DNA of 64,000 bases from Armatimonadota bacterium (GTDB lineage: Bacteria > Sysuimicrobiota > Sysuimicrobiia > Sysuimicrobiales > Humicultoraceae), in contig VGFA01000008.1 in the NCBI GenBank assembly GCA_016869025.1, positions 1-64,000 on the forward strand. Reading direction: 5' to 3'. Shown here piece after piece: positions 43,868-53,047 of this stretch (position 1 is the stretch's first letter; each line of letters opens with the position of its first letter). Made by a program: the position numbers and the translations under genes. The notes beneath the pieces were generated by a model. It was not told the DNA's origin. It did no database searches and saw only the letters and a program-made list of their open reading frames with translations.

Positions 43868-45182
43868 TGGCTCCCCTGGCGCGGCCTGCGTGACCCGCGA
43901 GACCGTGCAAGCGTTGAGCACCAGGATGCGGGAGCCCGACTGGGTGCGCGCCCGGCGTGCTGCCGCGTGGGATGCGTTCGAGCAGCTTCCCATGCCCCTG
44001 GTGACGCACCCTGAGAAGTGGCGCCGGACCGAACTGGGCGACCTGGACCCGGGCGCGTTCTGTCTCCCCAACGGGACCGGGGACACCGCCCAGCCGCGGT
44101 TCATCGGAACGATCGCCCGGGAGGCCGGCGAACGTGCCGGGCTTGTCACCCATCTGGACGGGAGTCTGGCGGCCCGCGAGCTCACGGCTGCCGCGGCCCG
44201 ACAGGGAGTGCTCCTCTCGGACATCGCCACTGCGGTCAGGGAGCACCCGGACCTGGTGCGCGATCACCTCATGACCACTGTGGCGATGCCCGACGAGCAC
44301 CGGTTCCGGGCGCTGCACGCCGCGCTTTGGACCGGGGGCACCTTCCTCTACGTGCCCAAAGGGGCAGAGGTCGTCCTGCCAATAGTGAGCCAGACCTGGT
44401 TGGGCGTCCAAGGGTGCGCCCTCTTTCCACACACCCTCCTGATCGCGGAGGAGGGGAGCAGCGTAACCCTGGTCGAGCTGTTCGCTTCCACGGGAGACGG
44501 AGGGCGCACGCTGTCCTCGGGTGCGGTCGAACTGATCCTGCGCGCCGGAGCGCGCGTTCAGTATGCGGCCGTTCAAGAGTGGGGCCTGTCTATGTGGGAG
44601 GTGGGGAGCCTGATCCGCGCGCACCTCGCCCGGGATGCCTCACTGCGCAGCCTGGTTGTTGCGCTGGGTGGGGGGCTCGTCAAGGTGGACGTCGAATCGC
44701 AGCTCCGGGGGCCTGGAGCCTCCTCGGAGATGCTTGGGGTCTACTTCGGGACCGGGGGACAGCAGGTTAACTTCCACACACTGCAGGAACACCGGGCGCC
44801 CAGCACCTCCAGCGACCTCCTGTACAGGGGTGCGGTGAAGGACACGGCCAGGGCCGTGTTCTCGGGCCTGATAAGGGTGGACCCGGGCGCGCAGAAGACC
44901 AACGCGTTCCAGGCGAACCGCAACCTGATTCTCTCCCGTGGCGCTCGGTCCGACAGCATTCCAATGCTGGAGATCATGGCCGATGATCTCCGGTGCACTC
45001 ACGGGTCGGCCACCAGCCACCTGGACGACGAACAGGTCTTCTATCTGATGAGCCGGGGGATCTCGCGCAAGCGTGCGGCGTTCATGATAGTCGAGGGCTT
45101 CTTCGCCGACATCTTCGATCGCATCCCAAGAGAGCGCGTGCGCTCCTACCTGCGGGCCAGGGTCGCGGAGAAGTTGATCTGA
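43860..45182 (+). CDS. sufD: Fe-S assembly protein SufD
   Basis: SufB paralogue and partner, 440 aa. The N-terminal helical part includes [19 protein letters not shown]. The beta-helix core and C-terminal signature [34 protein letters not shown] identify SufD. TTG 43860 follows GGAGG and overlaps the sufB stop by 8 bases; no ATG lies near enough. It should complete the SufBC2D complex. Confidence 0.95.
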   Translation: MASGSPGAACVTRETVQALSTRMREPDWVRARRAAAWDAFEQLPMPLVTHPEKWRRTELGDLDPGAFCLPNGTGDTAQPRFIGTIAREAGERAGLVTHLDGSLAARELTAAAARQGVLLSDIATAVREHPDLVRDHLMTTVAMPDEHRFRALHAALWTGGTFLYVPKGAEVVLPIVSQTWLGVQGCALFPHTLLIAEEGSSVTLVELFASTGDGGRTLSSGAVELILRAGARVQYAAVQEWGLSMWEVGSLIRAHLARDASLRSLVVALGGGLVKVDVESQLRGPGASSEMLGVYFGTGGQQVNFHTLQEHRAPSTSSDLLYRGAVKDTARAVFSGLIRVDPGAQKTNAFQANRNLILSRGARSDSIPMLEIMADDLRCTHGSATSHLDDEQVFYLMSRGISRKRAAFMIVEGFFADIFDRIPRERVRSYLRARVAEKLI

Positions 45183-45183
45183 G

Positions 45184-45528
45184 ATGGCCGAGTTCATCCA
45201 GGTTGCAACGCTTCAAGAGGTCCCGCCGGGCACAGCCAAGCAGGTTGAGGCCGGCGGCCGCAAGATCGCCGTGGTGAACGTCCGCGGCACCGTCTACGCG
45301 GTGGATGACACCTGCACCCACGAGGACCAGTCACTTGCGGCTGGCCCGGTGGTGGGCGAGATCCTGGTCTGTCCCAAACACGGATCGCGGTTTCACGTGC
45401 CCTCGGGCCGCGTGCTCTCGCTGCCGGCGGTGCGGCCTGTGGGTACGTACCCCGTAAGGGTGGAGGGGGACGCGATCCTGGTCTCGCTTAAGGGCAGTCC
45501 CGGACAGGGAATGCCGCACAGGCGTTAG
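45184..45528 (+). CDS. Rieske [2Fe-2S] ferredoxin
   Basis: A 114-aa soluble Rieske protein. Cluster ligands are Cys and His in CTHEDQSL and in CPKHGSRF. The fold matches small ferredoxins of aromatic dioxygenases or NirD-like proteins. It starts 1 base after sufD and is followed by sufS, so it is a built-in member of this SUF operon. It may supply electrons for cluster assembly or repair (inference). Confidence 0.93.
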   Translation: MAEFIQVATLQEVPPGTAKQVEAGGRKIAVVNVRGTVYAVDDTCTHEDQSLAAGPVVGEILVCPKHGSRFHVPSGRVLSLPAVRPVGTYPVRVEGDAILVSLKGSPGQGMPHRR

Positions 45529-45543
45529 TCAGGAGGTGTGCCC

Positions 45544-46809
45544 TTGGCTCTAGCCGCAGGCATCCGCGACGACTTCCCGCTCCTGAGCCAAACGGTGGGC
45601 GGGAAGCCCCTGGTCTACCTCGACAGCGCGGCAACCTCGCAGAAACCGCGCCAGGTGCTGGAGTCCCTTTTCGAGTACTACCGCTCCTACAACGCCAACG
45701 TACACAGGGGCATCTACTGGCTGGCCGAGGAGGCCACTGCCAGGTATGAGGAGGCGCGCACCAAGATCGCCTCACTCCTCGGTGCCGCGCGGCCAGAGGA
45801 GATCGTCTTCACGCGGGGCACCACCGAGGCGCTCAACCTCGTGGCCGGGACCTGGGGCCGCGCCAACGTTGGCCCTGGGGACCAGATTCTCTTGACCGAG
45901 ATGGAGCACCACAGCAACATCGTGCCCTGGCAGATGCTGGCCGCCGAGCGCGGGGCCGTCTTGAGGTACATCCCGGTTACGGACGAAGGCCGGCTCGACC
46001 TCGACACCCTGGACCGGCTGCTGGCCGGCCGGCCGAAGATTGTGGGGCTGGCCCATCAGTCCAACGTCTTGGGGACGATCAACCCGGTCAGGTGGATCGC
46101 GGACCGTGCGCACCAGGCAGGCGCGCTGGTTGTCGTGGACGCGGCGCAGAGTGTGCCGCATCAGAAGGTGGACGTCACGGCGCTGGGCGCCGACTTCCTG
46201 GCGTTCTCCGGGCACAAGATGCTCGGGCCCATGGGCATCGGAGGGCTGTGGGCCCGTTACGCGGTGCTTGACGCGATGCCCCCCTACCACGGTGGGGGCG
46301 AGATGATCACCAGCGTGGGTCTCGACCGGTCCACGTACAAGGCCCCGCCACACAAGTTCGAGGCCGGAACCCCCGACGTCGCGGGTGCGATCGCGCTGGG
46401 CGTGGCCGCGGACTACATTAGGCAGATCGGCCTCGACGCGATCACCGAGCACGTGCGCGACCTAACGGCCTACGCGCTCCTGCGGCTGATGGAGATCCCG
46501 GGGCTGACGATCTACGGACCCCGGACGGCCACGGACCGGGGCGGTGCCGTCGCCTTCACGCTGGACCGGGTCCACCCTCATGACATCGCCCAGGTTCTCG
46601 ACGGCGATGGCATCGCCGTACGCGCCGGTCACCACTGCGCCGAGCCGCTGCACCGGCGATTTGGGATTCCGGCATCCGCACGCGCGAGTTTCCACCTGTA
46701 CAACACGCGTGCGGAGGTGGACGCGCTGGTCGAGGGCCTGCTCAAGGTCCGCCGCCTCTTTGCGCGGGCATCCTCCACGGCAAAGGGGGGCGCGCATGGC
46801 GCTGGATGA
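45544..46809 (+). CDS. sufS: Cysteine desulfurase SufS
   Basis: PLP-dependent enzyme taking sulphur from cysteine, 421 aa. It has VYLDSAATSQKPRQVL, TEMEHHSNIVPWQ, the PLP lysine in AFSGHKMLGPMGIG and the catalytic loop Cys in RAGHHCAEPLHRRF, a group-II (SufS) short loop. AGGAGGT lies 6 nt before TTG 45544. The GTG at 45538 directly abuts that site and is less likely. It overlaps sufU by 14 bases, matching the SufS-SufU sulphur-transfer pair. Confidence 0.96.
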   Translation: MALAAGIRDDFPLLSQTVGGKPLVYLDSAATSQKPRQVLESLFEYYRSYNANVHRGIYWLAEEATARYEEARTKIASLLGAARPEEIVFTRGTTEALNLVAGTWGRANVGPGDQILLTEMEHHSNIVPWQMLAAERGAVLRYIPVTDEGRLDLDTLDRLLAGRPKIVGLAHQSNVLGTINPVRWIADRAHQAGALVVVDAAQSVPHQKVDVTALGADFLAFSGHKMLGPMGIGGLWARYAVLDAMPPYHGGGEMITSVGLDRSTYKAPPHKFEAGTPDVAGAIALGVAADYIRQIGLDAITEHVRDLTAYALLRLMEIPGLTIYGPRTATDRGGAVAFTLDRVHPHDIAQVLDGDGIAVRAGHHCAEPLHRRFGIPASARASFHLYNTRAEVDALVEGLLKVRRLFARASSTAKGGAHGAG

Positions 46810-47221
46810 TCTCTACCGCGAGGTGATCCTCGACCACTACGCGCACCCCCGCAACCGGGGCACGCTGGAGCCGAACGACGTGGCCGTGGAAGGAGCCAAC
46901 CCGCTGTGCGGGGACGAGCTGGTGCTCTTCCTGCGCCTCCGGGACGGTCGGGTCGAGGAGGTGCGCTTCGAGGGACGCGGGTGCTCGATCAGCCAGGCCT
47001 CGGCCTCCATGATGACCGAGGCGGTCAAGGGCAGGACGCTGGACGAGGTCCGGGTGCTGGTCGCCGCGTTCAAGGGCATGATGCACGGTGAGGAGCCCGG
47101 CGACGAGATGGGCGATCTCGCCGCGCTGCAGGGGGTCCGCAAGTTCCCGGTGAGGGTCAAGTGCGCGACGCTGCCCTGGATCTCCCTGGAGCAGGGCCTG
47201 GACGAGTACGCGGCGCGCTAG
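46796..47221 (+). CDS. sufU: Zinc-dependent sulphur-transfer protein SufU
   Basis: A 141-aa IscU-fold protein that accepts persulphide from SufS. Metal and sulphur-accepting residues are Cys38 and Asp40 in NPLCGDEL, Cys63 in GCSISQASASMM and Cys123 in RVKCATLPW. The insert between Cys63 and Cys123 (EEPGDEMGDLAALQGV) is the SufU hallmark that separates it from IscU. SufU is typical of Firmicutes, Actinobacteria and related lineages. Its end overlaps the convergent transketolase gene by 4 bases. Confidence 0.96.
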   Translation: MALDDLYREVILDHYAHPRNRGTLEPNDVAVEGANPLCGDELVLFLRLRDGRVEEVRFEGRGCSISQASASMMTEAVKGRTLDEVRVLVAAFKGMMHGEEPGDEMGDLAALQGVRKFPVRVKCATLPWISLEQGLDEYAAR

Positions 47222-48186
47222 GATGCCCGCTTCCGGCTGACCGCCCGCCTGGCGGCGGCGGCGATCTCGCCCGCGGTGAGGCCGTACGCCTCCATCAGCG
47301 GCCTGGGCGGTCCTGACTCACCGAACCGATCCTGAATCCCCACACGCTCCACACCCACCGGATGGTGGGCGGTGACCAGCTCGCATATGGCTCCTCCCAG
47401 CCCTCCATAGACCGAGTGTTCCTCGGCGGTGACGATGGCGCCGGTCTCGCGCGCCGCCGCAAGGATCGTGGCTTCGTCGAGTGGCTTGAGGGTTGACACG
47501 TTGAGCACACGGGCGGAGACGCCTTCTGCCCCCAGCAGCTGGGCTGCCTCCAGCGCCTCGGCAACCATGATCCCGCACGCCGCCAGCGTCACGTCGCCGC
47601 CGTCGCGCAGCACCGGGGCCACCCCGATCGAGAACTGGTAGGAGTCGTCAAACAGGACTGGCACGCCTCCACGCCCGAGCCGCACGTACACAGGTCCGAC
47701 GTGTTCGGCCACCGCGCGGATGACCTGCGCCGTCTCCACGGCGTCCGCCGGGACGATCACGGTCATCTTCGCCAGAGACCGCATCAGCGCCAGCTCTTCC
47801 ACTGCCTGGGCGCTAGCCCCATCCTCTCCCACGGTCAGGCCGCCGTGGGTGCTGACCAGTTTGACGTTGAGGCCGGGCTGCGCGACCAGCACCCTGATCT
47901 GGTCGTAGCACCGCCCCGGCGAAAAGGCGGCGAATGAACTCACGAACGGGATCTTGCCGCATGTGGCCAGGCCCGCCGCCACGCCGACCATGTTCTGCTC
48001 GGCTATCCCGCACTCGAAGAAACGATCGGGATAGTCTGCCGCGAACGCCTCCAGCCGGTTGGAGTCGCGGAGGTCGCCGGTGAGTGCCACGATGCGCGGA
48101 TTGTCTCGGGCCACCTCGATGATTGCCTCACCGTAGGCGTCCCGGGTTGCCTTCGATGCCGTGGTCCGTGCCAGCGTTATCGCCAT
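47218..48186 (-). CDS. Transketolase, C-terminal subunit
   Basis: A 322-aa polypeptide equal to the pyrimidine-binding and C-terminal domains of transketolase. It has TRDAYGEAIIEVARDNPRIVALTGDLRDSN at the start, the catalytic Glu in FFECGIAEQNMVGVAAGLA, and PGLNVKLVSTHGGLTVGEDGASAQA with family histidines. Split transketolases occur in archaea and many deep-branching bacteria. It starts 6 bp after the N-terminal subunit, with which it forms the active enzyme of the pentose-phosphate pathway. Its RKRAS end overlaps sufU. Confidence 0.93.
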   Translation of the reverse strand: MAITLARTTASKATRDAYGEAIIEVARDNPRIVALTGDLRDSNRLEAFAADYPDRFFECGIAEQNMVGVAAGLATCGKIPFVSSFAAFSPGRCYDQIRVLVAQPGLNVKLVSTHGGLTVGEDGASAQAVEELALMRSLAKMTVIVPADAVETAQVIRAVAEHVGPVYVRLGRGGVPVLFDDSYQFSIGVAPVLRDGGDVTLAACGIMVAEALEAAQLLGAEGVSARVLNVSTLKPLDEATILAAARETGAIVTAEEHSVYGGLGGAICELVTAHHPVGVERVGIQDRFGESGPPRPLMEAYGLTAGEIAAAARRAVSRKRAS

Positions 48187-48192
48187 CCGATG

Positions 48193-49044
48193 CTACCCCC
48201 GCGCTTCCACATTCAGTTCGGCAATGTCCAGTTCGGCAAGCGCGCGGGCCAGCTCGTCCTCGGTCAACGCCTTGCCGTGATACCCTGCCGCGCCCTCGGC
48301 GAACGAGACGCCCTTGCCCTTGACGGTGCGGGCGATGATCGCGTGAGGCCGCCCGGCGGCGGATGCCGCCCGGTCCAGCGCGGAGACGATCGCCCCCATG
48401 TCGTGGCCGTCTATCTCGGCTACGTCCCAGTTGAATGCCCGCCACTTGTCGGCGAGGGGGTCGAGGCGGATGCGCTCCTCGGTGCGGCCTGTCTGCTGGA
48501 CACCGTTGCGGTCTACAATCGCCACCAGGTTGTCCAGGCCGTAGTGGGCCGCGAACATGGCGCCTTCCCAGACAGAGCCCTCCTGGCACTCGCCGTCGCC
48601 CAGCACCGCGTACACGCGGTAGGGACGCCCGTCGCGCTTGCCGGCAAGCGCCATGCCGATCGCCGCCGAGAACCCCATGCCCAGCGAGCCCGTGGACATG
48701 TCAACCCCGGGCGTCCGGACCATGTCGGGATGCCCCTGCAGGATGCTGCCCATCTGGCGCATCGTCCACAGGTGGCCGGGGTCGAAGTATCCGCACTCGG
48801 CCAGCACCACGTACCAGGCAGGGCAGGCGTGGCCCTTGCTGAGCACAACCCTGTCGCGGTCTGCCCACGCCGGGTCTTTCGGGTTGTGCCGCAACTGATG
48901 GAAGTAGAGCGCGGTCAGAAGATCGATCACCGAGAGAGAGCCGCCCGGATGTCCGGAACCGGCTCTGGTTATGATCTTCAGGATTGTCTTGCGAAAGGCG
49001 TGGGCGCGCGATCTCAGCGCGCTCAAATCCGCATGTGAACTCAT
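48193..49044 (-). CDS. Transketolase, N-terminal subunit
   Basis: A 283-aa thiamine-diphosphate-binding half of transketolase. It has AGSGHPGGSLSVIDLLTALYF at the start, VLSKGHACPAWY, GSLGMGFSAAIGMALAG, and the ThDP/metal motif GDGECQEGSVWEGAMFAAHYGLDNLVAIVDRNGVQ. ATG 49044 fits the family N-terminus and has a GGGGGG tract upstream. An in-frame ATG at 49086 adds 14 unsupported residues. It is divergent from the nuo operon. Confidence 0.94.
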   Translation of the reverse strand: MSSHADLSALRSRAHAFRKTILKIITRAGSGHPGGSLSVIDLLTALYFHQLRHNPKDPAWADRDRVVLSKGHACPAWYVVLAECGYFDPGHLWTMRQMGSILQGHPDMVRTPGVDMSTGSLGMGFSAAIGMALAGKRDGRPYRVYAVLGDGECQEGSVWEGAMFAAHYGLDNLVAIVDRNGVQQTGRTEERIRLDPLADKWRAFNWDVAEIDGHDMGAIVSALDRAASAAGRPHAIIARTVKGKGVSFAEGAAGYHGKALTEDELARALAELDIAELNVEARG

Positions 49045-49160
49045 TATCGCCCCCCGCGCGCAGGATGCGCGACAGATGAACAACAATTCTAGGTTCTGGG
49101 AAGGGAGATCAATACCCTGCCGGTGGCCCGCAGCAGCCCAAACACGTACCGGAGGTGGGT

Positions 49161-49189
49161 TTGACGGTCATCGTGGCCGGTGCTACCAT
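49161..49189 (+). promoter_or_regulatory. Candidate promoter of the nuoBDIC operon
   Basis: TTGACG (49161-49166) and TACCAT (49184-49189) are exactly 17 bp apart in the 219-bp gap between divergent transketolase and nuoB. The start site would be near 49196, with a leader of about 68 nt. Confidence 0.6.
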
Positions 49190-49263
49190 GAGTGCGGTTT
49201 TCTCAGTTCCGGATCGCGCGTCTGTTGAGCGACCGCGCCCGCGATCTCCCTGGGGAGGAGAGC

Positions 49264-49827
49264 ATGGTTGCCCCGCTGCAGCGGGATATTGTCCCATCAG
49301 CGAGACCCGCGTCAGTAGAGAAGGCGATTGAGGTTCTTGACCGGCTACCAGTCGGCAGCGTCGTTCTCACCAAGGTCGAGACGCTGCTCAACTGGAGCCG
49401 TGCCGCCAGCCTGTGGCCGCTGGGCTTTGGACTGGCTTGCTGCGCGATCGAGATGATGGCCGCCTTTGCCGGCAGGTTCGACCTGGATCGCATGGGTGTG
49501 ATACCCAGGGCGACGCCGCGCCAGGCCGACCTGATGATCGTGGCAGGGCGCTGCACGATCAAGATGGCGCCGATCACGCGCCGGCTGTGGGAACAGATGC
49601 CAGAGCCCAAGTACGTGATCTCGATGGGATCCTGCGCAACATGCGGCGGCCCGTTCTACCACGACAACTATTCGATCCTGAAGGGAATAGACCAGATCAT
49701 TCCAGTGGACGTCTACATCCCCGGCTGCCCACCGCGGCCGGAGGCGCTCATCGAGGGGATACTCAAGCTCCAGGAGAAGATAAAGGCTGGGCCGTTCCTC
49801 CGCCGCGACGCGGCGGTGAAGGCCTGA
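49264..49827 (+). CDS. nuoB: NADH-quinone oxidoreductase subunit B
   Basis: A 187-aa peripheral-arm subunit carrying cluster N2. The ligand cysteines are in [11 protein letters not shown] (tandem pair), [11 protein letters not shown] and [13 protein letters not shown]. It passes electrons to quinone at the NuoB/NuoD interface. ATG 49264 follows GGGGAGGAG; the frame is open to 49192. It begins the unusual order nuoB-D-I-C. An extra cysteine replaces the usual residue in [10 protein letters not shown]. Confidence 0.95.
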   Translation: MVAPLQRDIVPSARPASVEKAIEVLDRLPVGSVVLTKVETLLNWSRAASLWPLGFGLACCAIEMMAAFAGRFDLDRMGVIPRATPRQADLMIVAGRCTIKMAPITRRLWEQMPEPKYVISMGSCATCGGPFYHDNYSILKGIDQIIPVDVYIPGCPPRPEALIEGILKLQEKIKAGPFLRRDAAVKA

Positions 49828-49842
49828 GCACTGGCCGGTACG

Positions 49843-50946
49843 ATGGCGCTGCGCACCGAAGAGCTGATGCTCAACATGGGCCCTCAGCACCCCAGCACGC
49901 ACGGGGTGCTGCGCCTGCTGATAACCCTCGACGGCGAGAACATCGTGGACGCCAGGCCGTACATCGGCTACCTGCACTCTTCCGTCGAGAAGATGATGGA
50001 GCAGCGAACCTACCTCCAGAACGTGGCCCTCGCCGACCGCGGTCTGGACTACCTGACCGCGCTGGCCAACGAGGAGGCCTACCTGCTGGCCGTCGAGCGG
50101 CTCGGTGGGATCGAGGTGCCCCCGCGCGCGCGCTGGATCCGCACGCTCATGTTGGAGCTCCAGCGGATCTCCAGCCACCTCGTGTGGTTGGGAACCTGGG
50201 GGAACGATCTAGGGGCCACGACGGTGTTTCTCTACTGCTTCCGCGAGCGTGAGCGCCTCCTGGACCTGTTCGAGCAGGCCACCGGCGGGCGGCTGCACTA
50301 CGTGTACTTCCGCCCAGGTGGCGTCAGCCAGGATCTGCCCGCGGGCTGGACCGACCGCGTCCTTGCGTTCTGCGACGAGTTCCCGGGTCACCTGCAGGAG
50401 TACAGTGACCTGCTTACCGGCAACCCGATCTTCCTGGCACGGGTGCATGGCGTGGGGGTCCTGCCCAAGGACGCGGCCATCGGCATGGGCGCGTGCGGCC
50501 CGGTGGCCCGCGCCTCAGGGGTCGGGTTTGACGTCCGCAAGGCCTTTCCCTACGAGGCATACGGAGAGGTGGAGTTTGACGTGCCCACCCAGGATGCCGG
50601 CGACTGCTTTGCCCGGTACCTGGTACGCATGGAAGAGATGCGGCAGAGCGTGCGCATCGTTCGACAGGCGATTGAGCGCCTGCCGGACGGGGAGGTCCGT
50701 TCCAAGGTGCCGGTCGCGGTGAAGCTGCCGCGGGGCGAGACCTACACGCGCACAGAGTCTCCACGCGGGGATCTGGGAGTCTACCTGGTGAGCGAGGGGG
50801 CCGACCGGCCCTACCGGCTCAAGGTCCGCGCGCCGTCGTTTGCCAACCTCTATGCGCTCTCCGAGATGATGCGCGGCTGGAAGGTGGCGGACGTCATCGC
50901 GATCCTGGGAACGGCTGACATCGTCCTTTCGGACGTAGATCGGTAG
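49843..50946 (+). CDS. nuoD: NADH-quinone oxidoreductase subunit D
   Basis: A 367-aa 49-kDa-type subunit forming the quinone pocket. NMGPQHPSTHGVLRLLITLDGE carries the quinone-binding His, and HSSVEKMMEQRTYLQNVALADRGLDY and FRPGGVSQDLPAGW are conserved. The C-terminal segment ends IVLSDVDR. The terminal nickel-site cysteines of hydrogenases are absent, so this is a true complex I subunit and not a hydrogenase. It is 15 bp after nuoB. Confidence 0.95.
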   Translation: MALRTEELMLNMGPQHPSTHGVLRLLITLDGENIVDARPYIGYLHSSVEKMMEQRTYLQNVALADRGLDYLTALANEEAYLLAVERLGGIEVPPRARWIRTLMLELQRISSHLVWLGTWGNDLGATTVFLYCFRERERLLDLFEQATGGRLHYVYFRPGGVSQDLPAGWTDRVLAFCDEFPGHLQEYSDLLTGNPIFLARVHGVGVLPKDAAIGMGACGPVARASGVGFDVRKAFPYEAYGEVEFDVPTQDAGDCFARYLVRMEEMRQSVRIVRQAIERLPDGEVRSKVPVAVKLPRGETYTRTESPRGDLGVYLVSEGADRPYRLKVRAPSFANLYALSEMMRGWKVADVIAILGTADIVLSDVDR

Positions 50947-50953
50947 ACGGAGC

Positions 50954-51433
50954 ATGGCAGAACTCGCCGTACGCGCATGGGATGCGGTAGTCGGCCTGGC
51001 AACCGGGCTGCGGGTCACGCTGCGGGCCCTTGGGGCCAGGAAGAACACCGTCCAGTATCCCATAGAGAGACTCGACGTTTCCCCGAACTGGCACGGCCTC
51101 CTGGCCCTGCCCGTGGATCCCGCGACCGGGAAGGACAAGTGCATCATCTGCTTCCAGTGCGAGCGGGTTTGTCCCGATCGGTGCATCCACATTGAGGCAA
51201 CAGGCAAGGGAAAGGAGCGCCAGCTTACACGCTTTGACATCGAGATGGACAAGTGCTGCTACTGCGCGCTGTGCGTCGAGGTCTGCCCGACCGAGGCGAT
51301 AGTGTTCGTGCCGTGCTACGAGGCCAGCACCCGCGACCGGGACAGGTTGCTCTATGACCTAGACGATCTGCACCGGGCGGAATCGAAGGAGCCGGTCGCG
51401 CGCGGGATCATCCCGGTGGGAGGACGGTCGTGA
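50954..51433 (+). CDS. nuoI: NADH-quinone oxidoreductase subunit I
   Basis: A 159-aa two-[4Fe-4S] ferredoxin-like subunit. The first cluster motif is CIICFQCERVCPDRC and the second is CCYCALCVEVCPTEAI. An N-terminal amphipathic helix (VVGLATGLRVTLRALG) probably anchors it to the membrane arm. It starts 7 bp after nuoD. Between nuoD and nuoI most bacteria encode NuoE/F/G/H, which are absent here. Confidence 0.94.
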   Translation: MAELAVRAWDAVVGLATGLRVTLRALGARKNTVQYPIERLDVSPNWHGLLALPVDPATGKDKCIICFQCERVCPDRCIHIEATGKGKERQLTRFDIEMDKCCYCALCVEVCPTEAIVFVPCYEASTRDRDRLLYDLDDLHRAESKEPVARGIIPVGGRS

Positions 51434-51990
51434 GCTGGGAGCTCGTCGAGCAGCTGAAGGCCCGCTTTCCCGAGGTGGAGCCCTTTCCGCGCAGCGAGCC
51501 GTCGCCGGAAGAGGAGCCGCCGGGGCACAAGCACGACGCCGCGAAGGCGCCGGTTCGCCATGTTCCAGGCGCCGTGGTGCCCGCGGGCCGTCTACCGGAG
51601 ATTTGCCGCGCGGTGCGGGATGAGGCGCCGTTCCTGCTGGATTACTGCTCGTTCGTGACAGGCGTGGACCGTCCCGAGGCTGGGCAGATCGAGGTGGCCT
51701 ATCACCTCTTCTCGATAGCCGCTCATCACGAGCTTTTGCTGAAGGTGAGTGTGCCGCGCGACGATCCCCGGATACCCAGCGTCAGCGGCATCTGGAACGC
51801 GGCAAACTGGCACGAGCGGGAGACCTACGACCTGTTCGGGGTTGTGTTTGACGGCCATCCAGACCTTCGGCGGATCATGATGACCGATGACTGGGTCGGC
51901 CACCCCTTGCGCAAGGACTATGTCTACGAGGATCCGCGATGGCTGGTGGACCTGGTGGCGCAGCGCCGGCGCGAGGCCGGTTCGTCCTGA
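51430..51990 (+). CDS. nuoC: NADH-quinone oxidoreductase subunit C
   Basis: A 186-aa 30-kDa-type subunit. The signature WHERETYDLFGVVFDGHPDLRRIMMTDDWVGHPLRKDYVYED (about 125-168) is unmistakable. The N-terminal 45 residues are acidic and Pro-rich (SEPSPEEEPPGHKHD), an extension not usual in NuoC. GTG 51430 overlaps the nuoI stop as GTGA. Placement after nuoD and nuoI differs from the standard A-B-C-D order. Confidence 0.94.
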   Translation: MSWELVEQLKARFPEVEPFPRSEPSPEEEPPGHKHDAAKAPVRHVPGAVVPAGRLPEICRAVRDEAPFLLDYCSFVTGVDRPEAGQIEVAYHLFSIAAHHELLLKVSVPRDDPRIPSVSGIWNAANWHERETYDLFGVVFDGHPDLRRIMMTDDWVGHPLRKDYVYEDPRWLVDLVAQRRREAGSS

Positions 51991-53012
51991 ACCGCCGCGA
52001 GTTCCTGTCTACGCTGGGGCTGGCTGCCGCGGCCCTGGCCGGGGTAGAGGGGCTCATCGTGCGTCCCACCTTCTCCCAGGTGCAGGCCGGTGCCGCAGCG
52101 CGGTCGCTCTTCGACCGGATCAAGGGCCTGCCGCCCGAGGTAACCCCCACCGACAAGTTCTTCGTCATCAGCAAGAACCCGCCCGGTCGCGATCCCAGGG
52201 TCGGCATTGAGGGATGGACCCTGGAGATCGTGGGACTGGTCGGCAGGCCCATCAGGTTGACCTACGAGCAGGTCCGTGCGATGCCCCATGTGGTCCGGTA
52301 CCATACCCTGGAGTGCATCAGCAACAACGTGGGCGGCGATCTCATCGGCAATGCGCTCTGGCGGGGCGTTCGGTTCCGCGACCTGATTGCCTCCGCCGGT
52401 GGTGTAGGCCCTGGGGCCGTCCGGTTTGCGCTGCGCTGCGCGGACGGATACACCGAGGGCCTTCCGGTCGCGGAGGCGATGCACCCGGACGCGATGCTGG
52501 CATACGAGATGAACGGGCAGCGGTTGTCCCCGTCCCACGGATTCCCGGTCCGGCTGCTGGTCCCGGGCCTCTACGGAATGAAGAACACCAAGTGGCTCAC
52601 GAAGATCGAGGCGGTCCCCACCCAGTTCGCGGGCTACTGGCAGGCATCAGGGTGGAGCGACGAGGCGGTTGTGAAGACAACCTCGATGTTCCGCCTGCCA
52701 GGTCAGCGGCCGGTCAGGGTGGGTGAGGTGGAGTTAGGTGGCGTGGCATACGCCGGGGATCGCGGGATCGCGGAGGTTCAGGTCAGCACCGACGAAGGCA
52801 GGACATGGGCGAGGGCCGAGGTGAAGAAGCCGCTGGGTCCCCACACCTGGGTGTTGTGGGGGGCTCTGTGGGTGCCGTCCAGGCCAGGCGAGTACGCGCT
52901 GCGGGTGCGCGCGCGCGATGGCGGCGGCGTGATGCAGACGGCCGCGGAGGCGCCCCCGGCACCCGACGGCGCCAGCGGCTACCATGCGGTGCGCGCTCGA
53001 GTGATTCCATAG
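51939..53012 (+). CDS. Tat-exported molybdopterin oxidoreductase (sulfite-oxidase family)
   Basis: A 357-aa sulfite-oxidase-fold enzyme. A twin-arginine signal (LNRREFLSTLGLAAAALAG, residues 17-35) predicts folded export with cofactor. The molybdopterin domain carries the Mo-ligating Cys in RYHTLECISNNVGGDLIGNALW, and LLVPGLYGMKNTKWL is conserved. A Mo-co dimerisation domain follows (about 245-355). The only in-frame standard start is ATG 51939, which overlaps nuoC by 52 bases. It could oxidise sulfite or reduce S/N-oxides (MsrP/YedY-like). The partner electron carrier is not encoded nearby. Confidence 0.88.
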   Translation: MAGGPGGAAPARGRFVLNRREFLSTLGLAAAALAGVEGLIVRPTFSQVQAGAAARSLFDRIKGLPPEVTPTDKFFVISKNPPGRDPRVGIEGWTLEIVGLVGRPIRLTYEQVRAMPHVVRYHTLECISNNVGGDLIGNALWRGVRFRDLIASAGGVGPGAVRFALRCADGYTEGLPVAEAMHPDAMLAYEMNGQRLSPSHGFPVRLLVPGLYGMKNTKWLTKIEAVPTQFAGYWQASGWSDEAVVKTTSMFRLPGQRPVRVGEVELGGVAYAGDRGIAEVQVSTDEGRTWARAEVKKPLGPHTWVLWGALWVPSRPGEYALRVRARDGGGVMQTAAEAPPAPDGASGYHAVRARVIP

Positions 53013-53047
53013 CGGTGAACTCATAGCTGAGGGGAGATCCCAAAGAC

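Noticed and set aside
49843-50946. Large subunit of a membrane-bound hydrogenase instead of NuoD
   Set aside because: The CxxC nickel-ligand pairs at both ends are missing, and the quinone-site motif NMGPQHPSTHGV is present.
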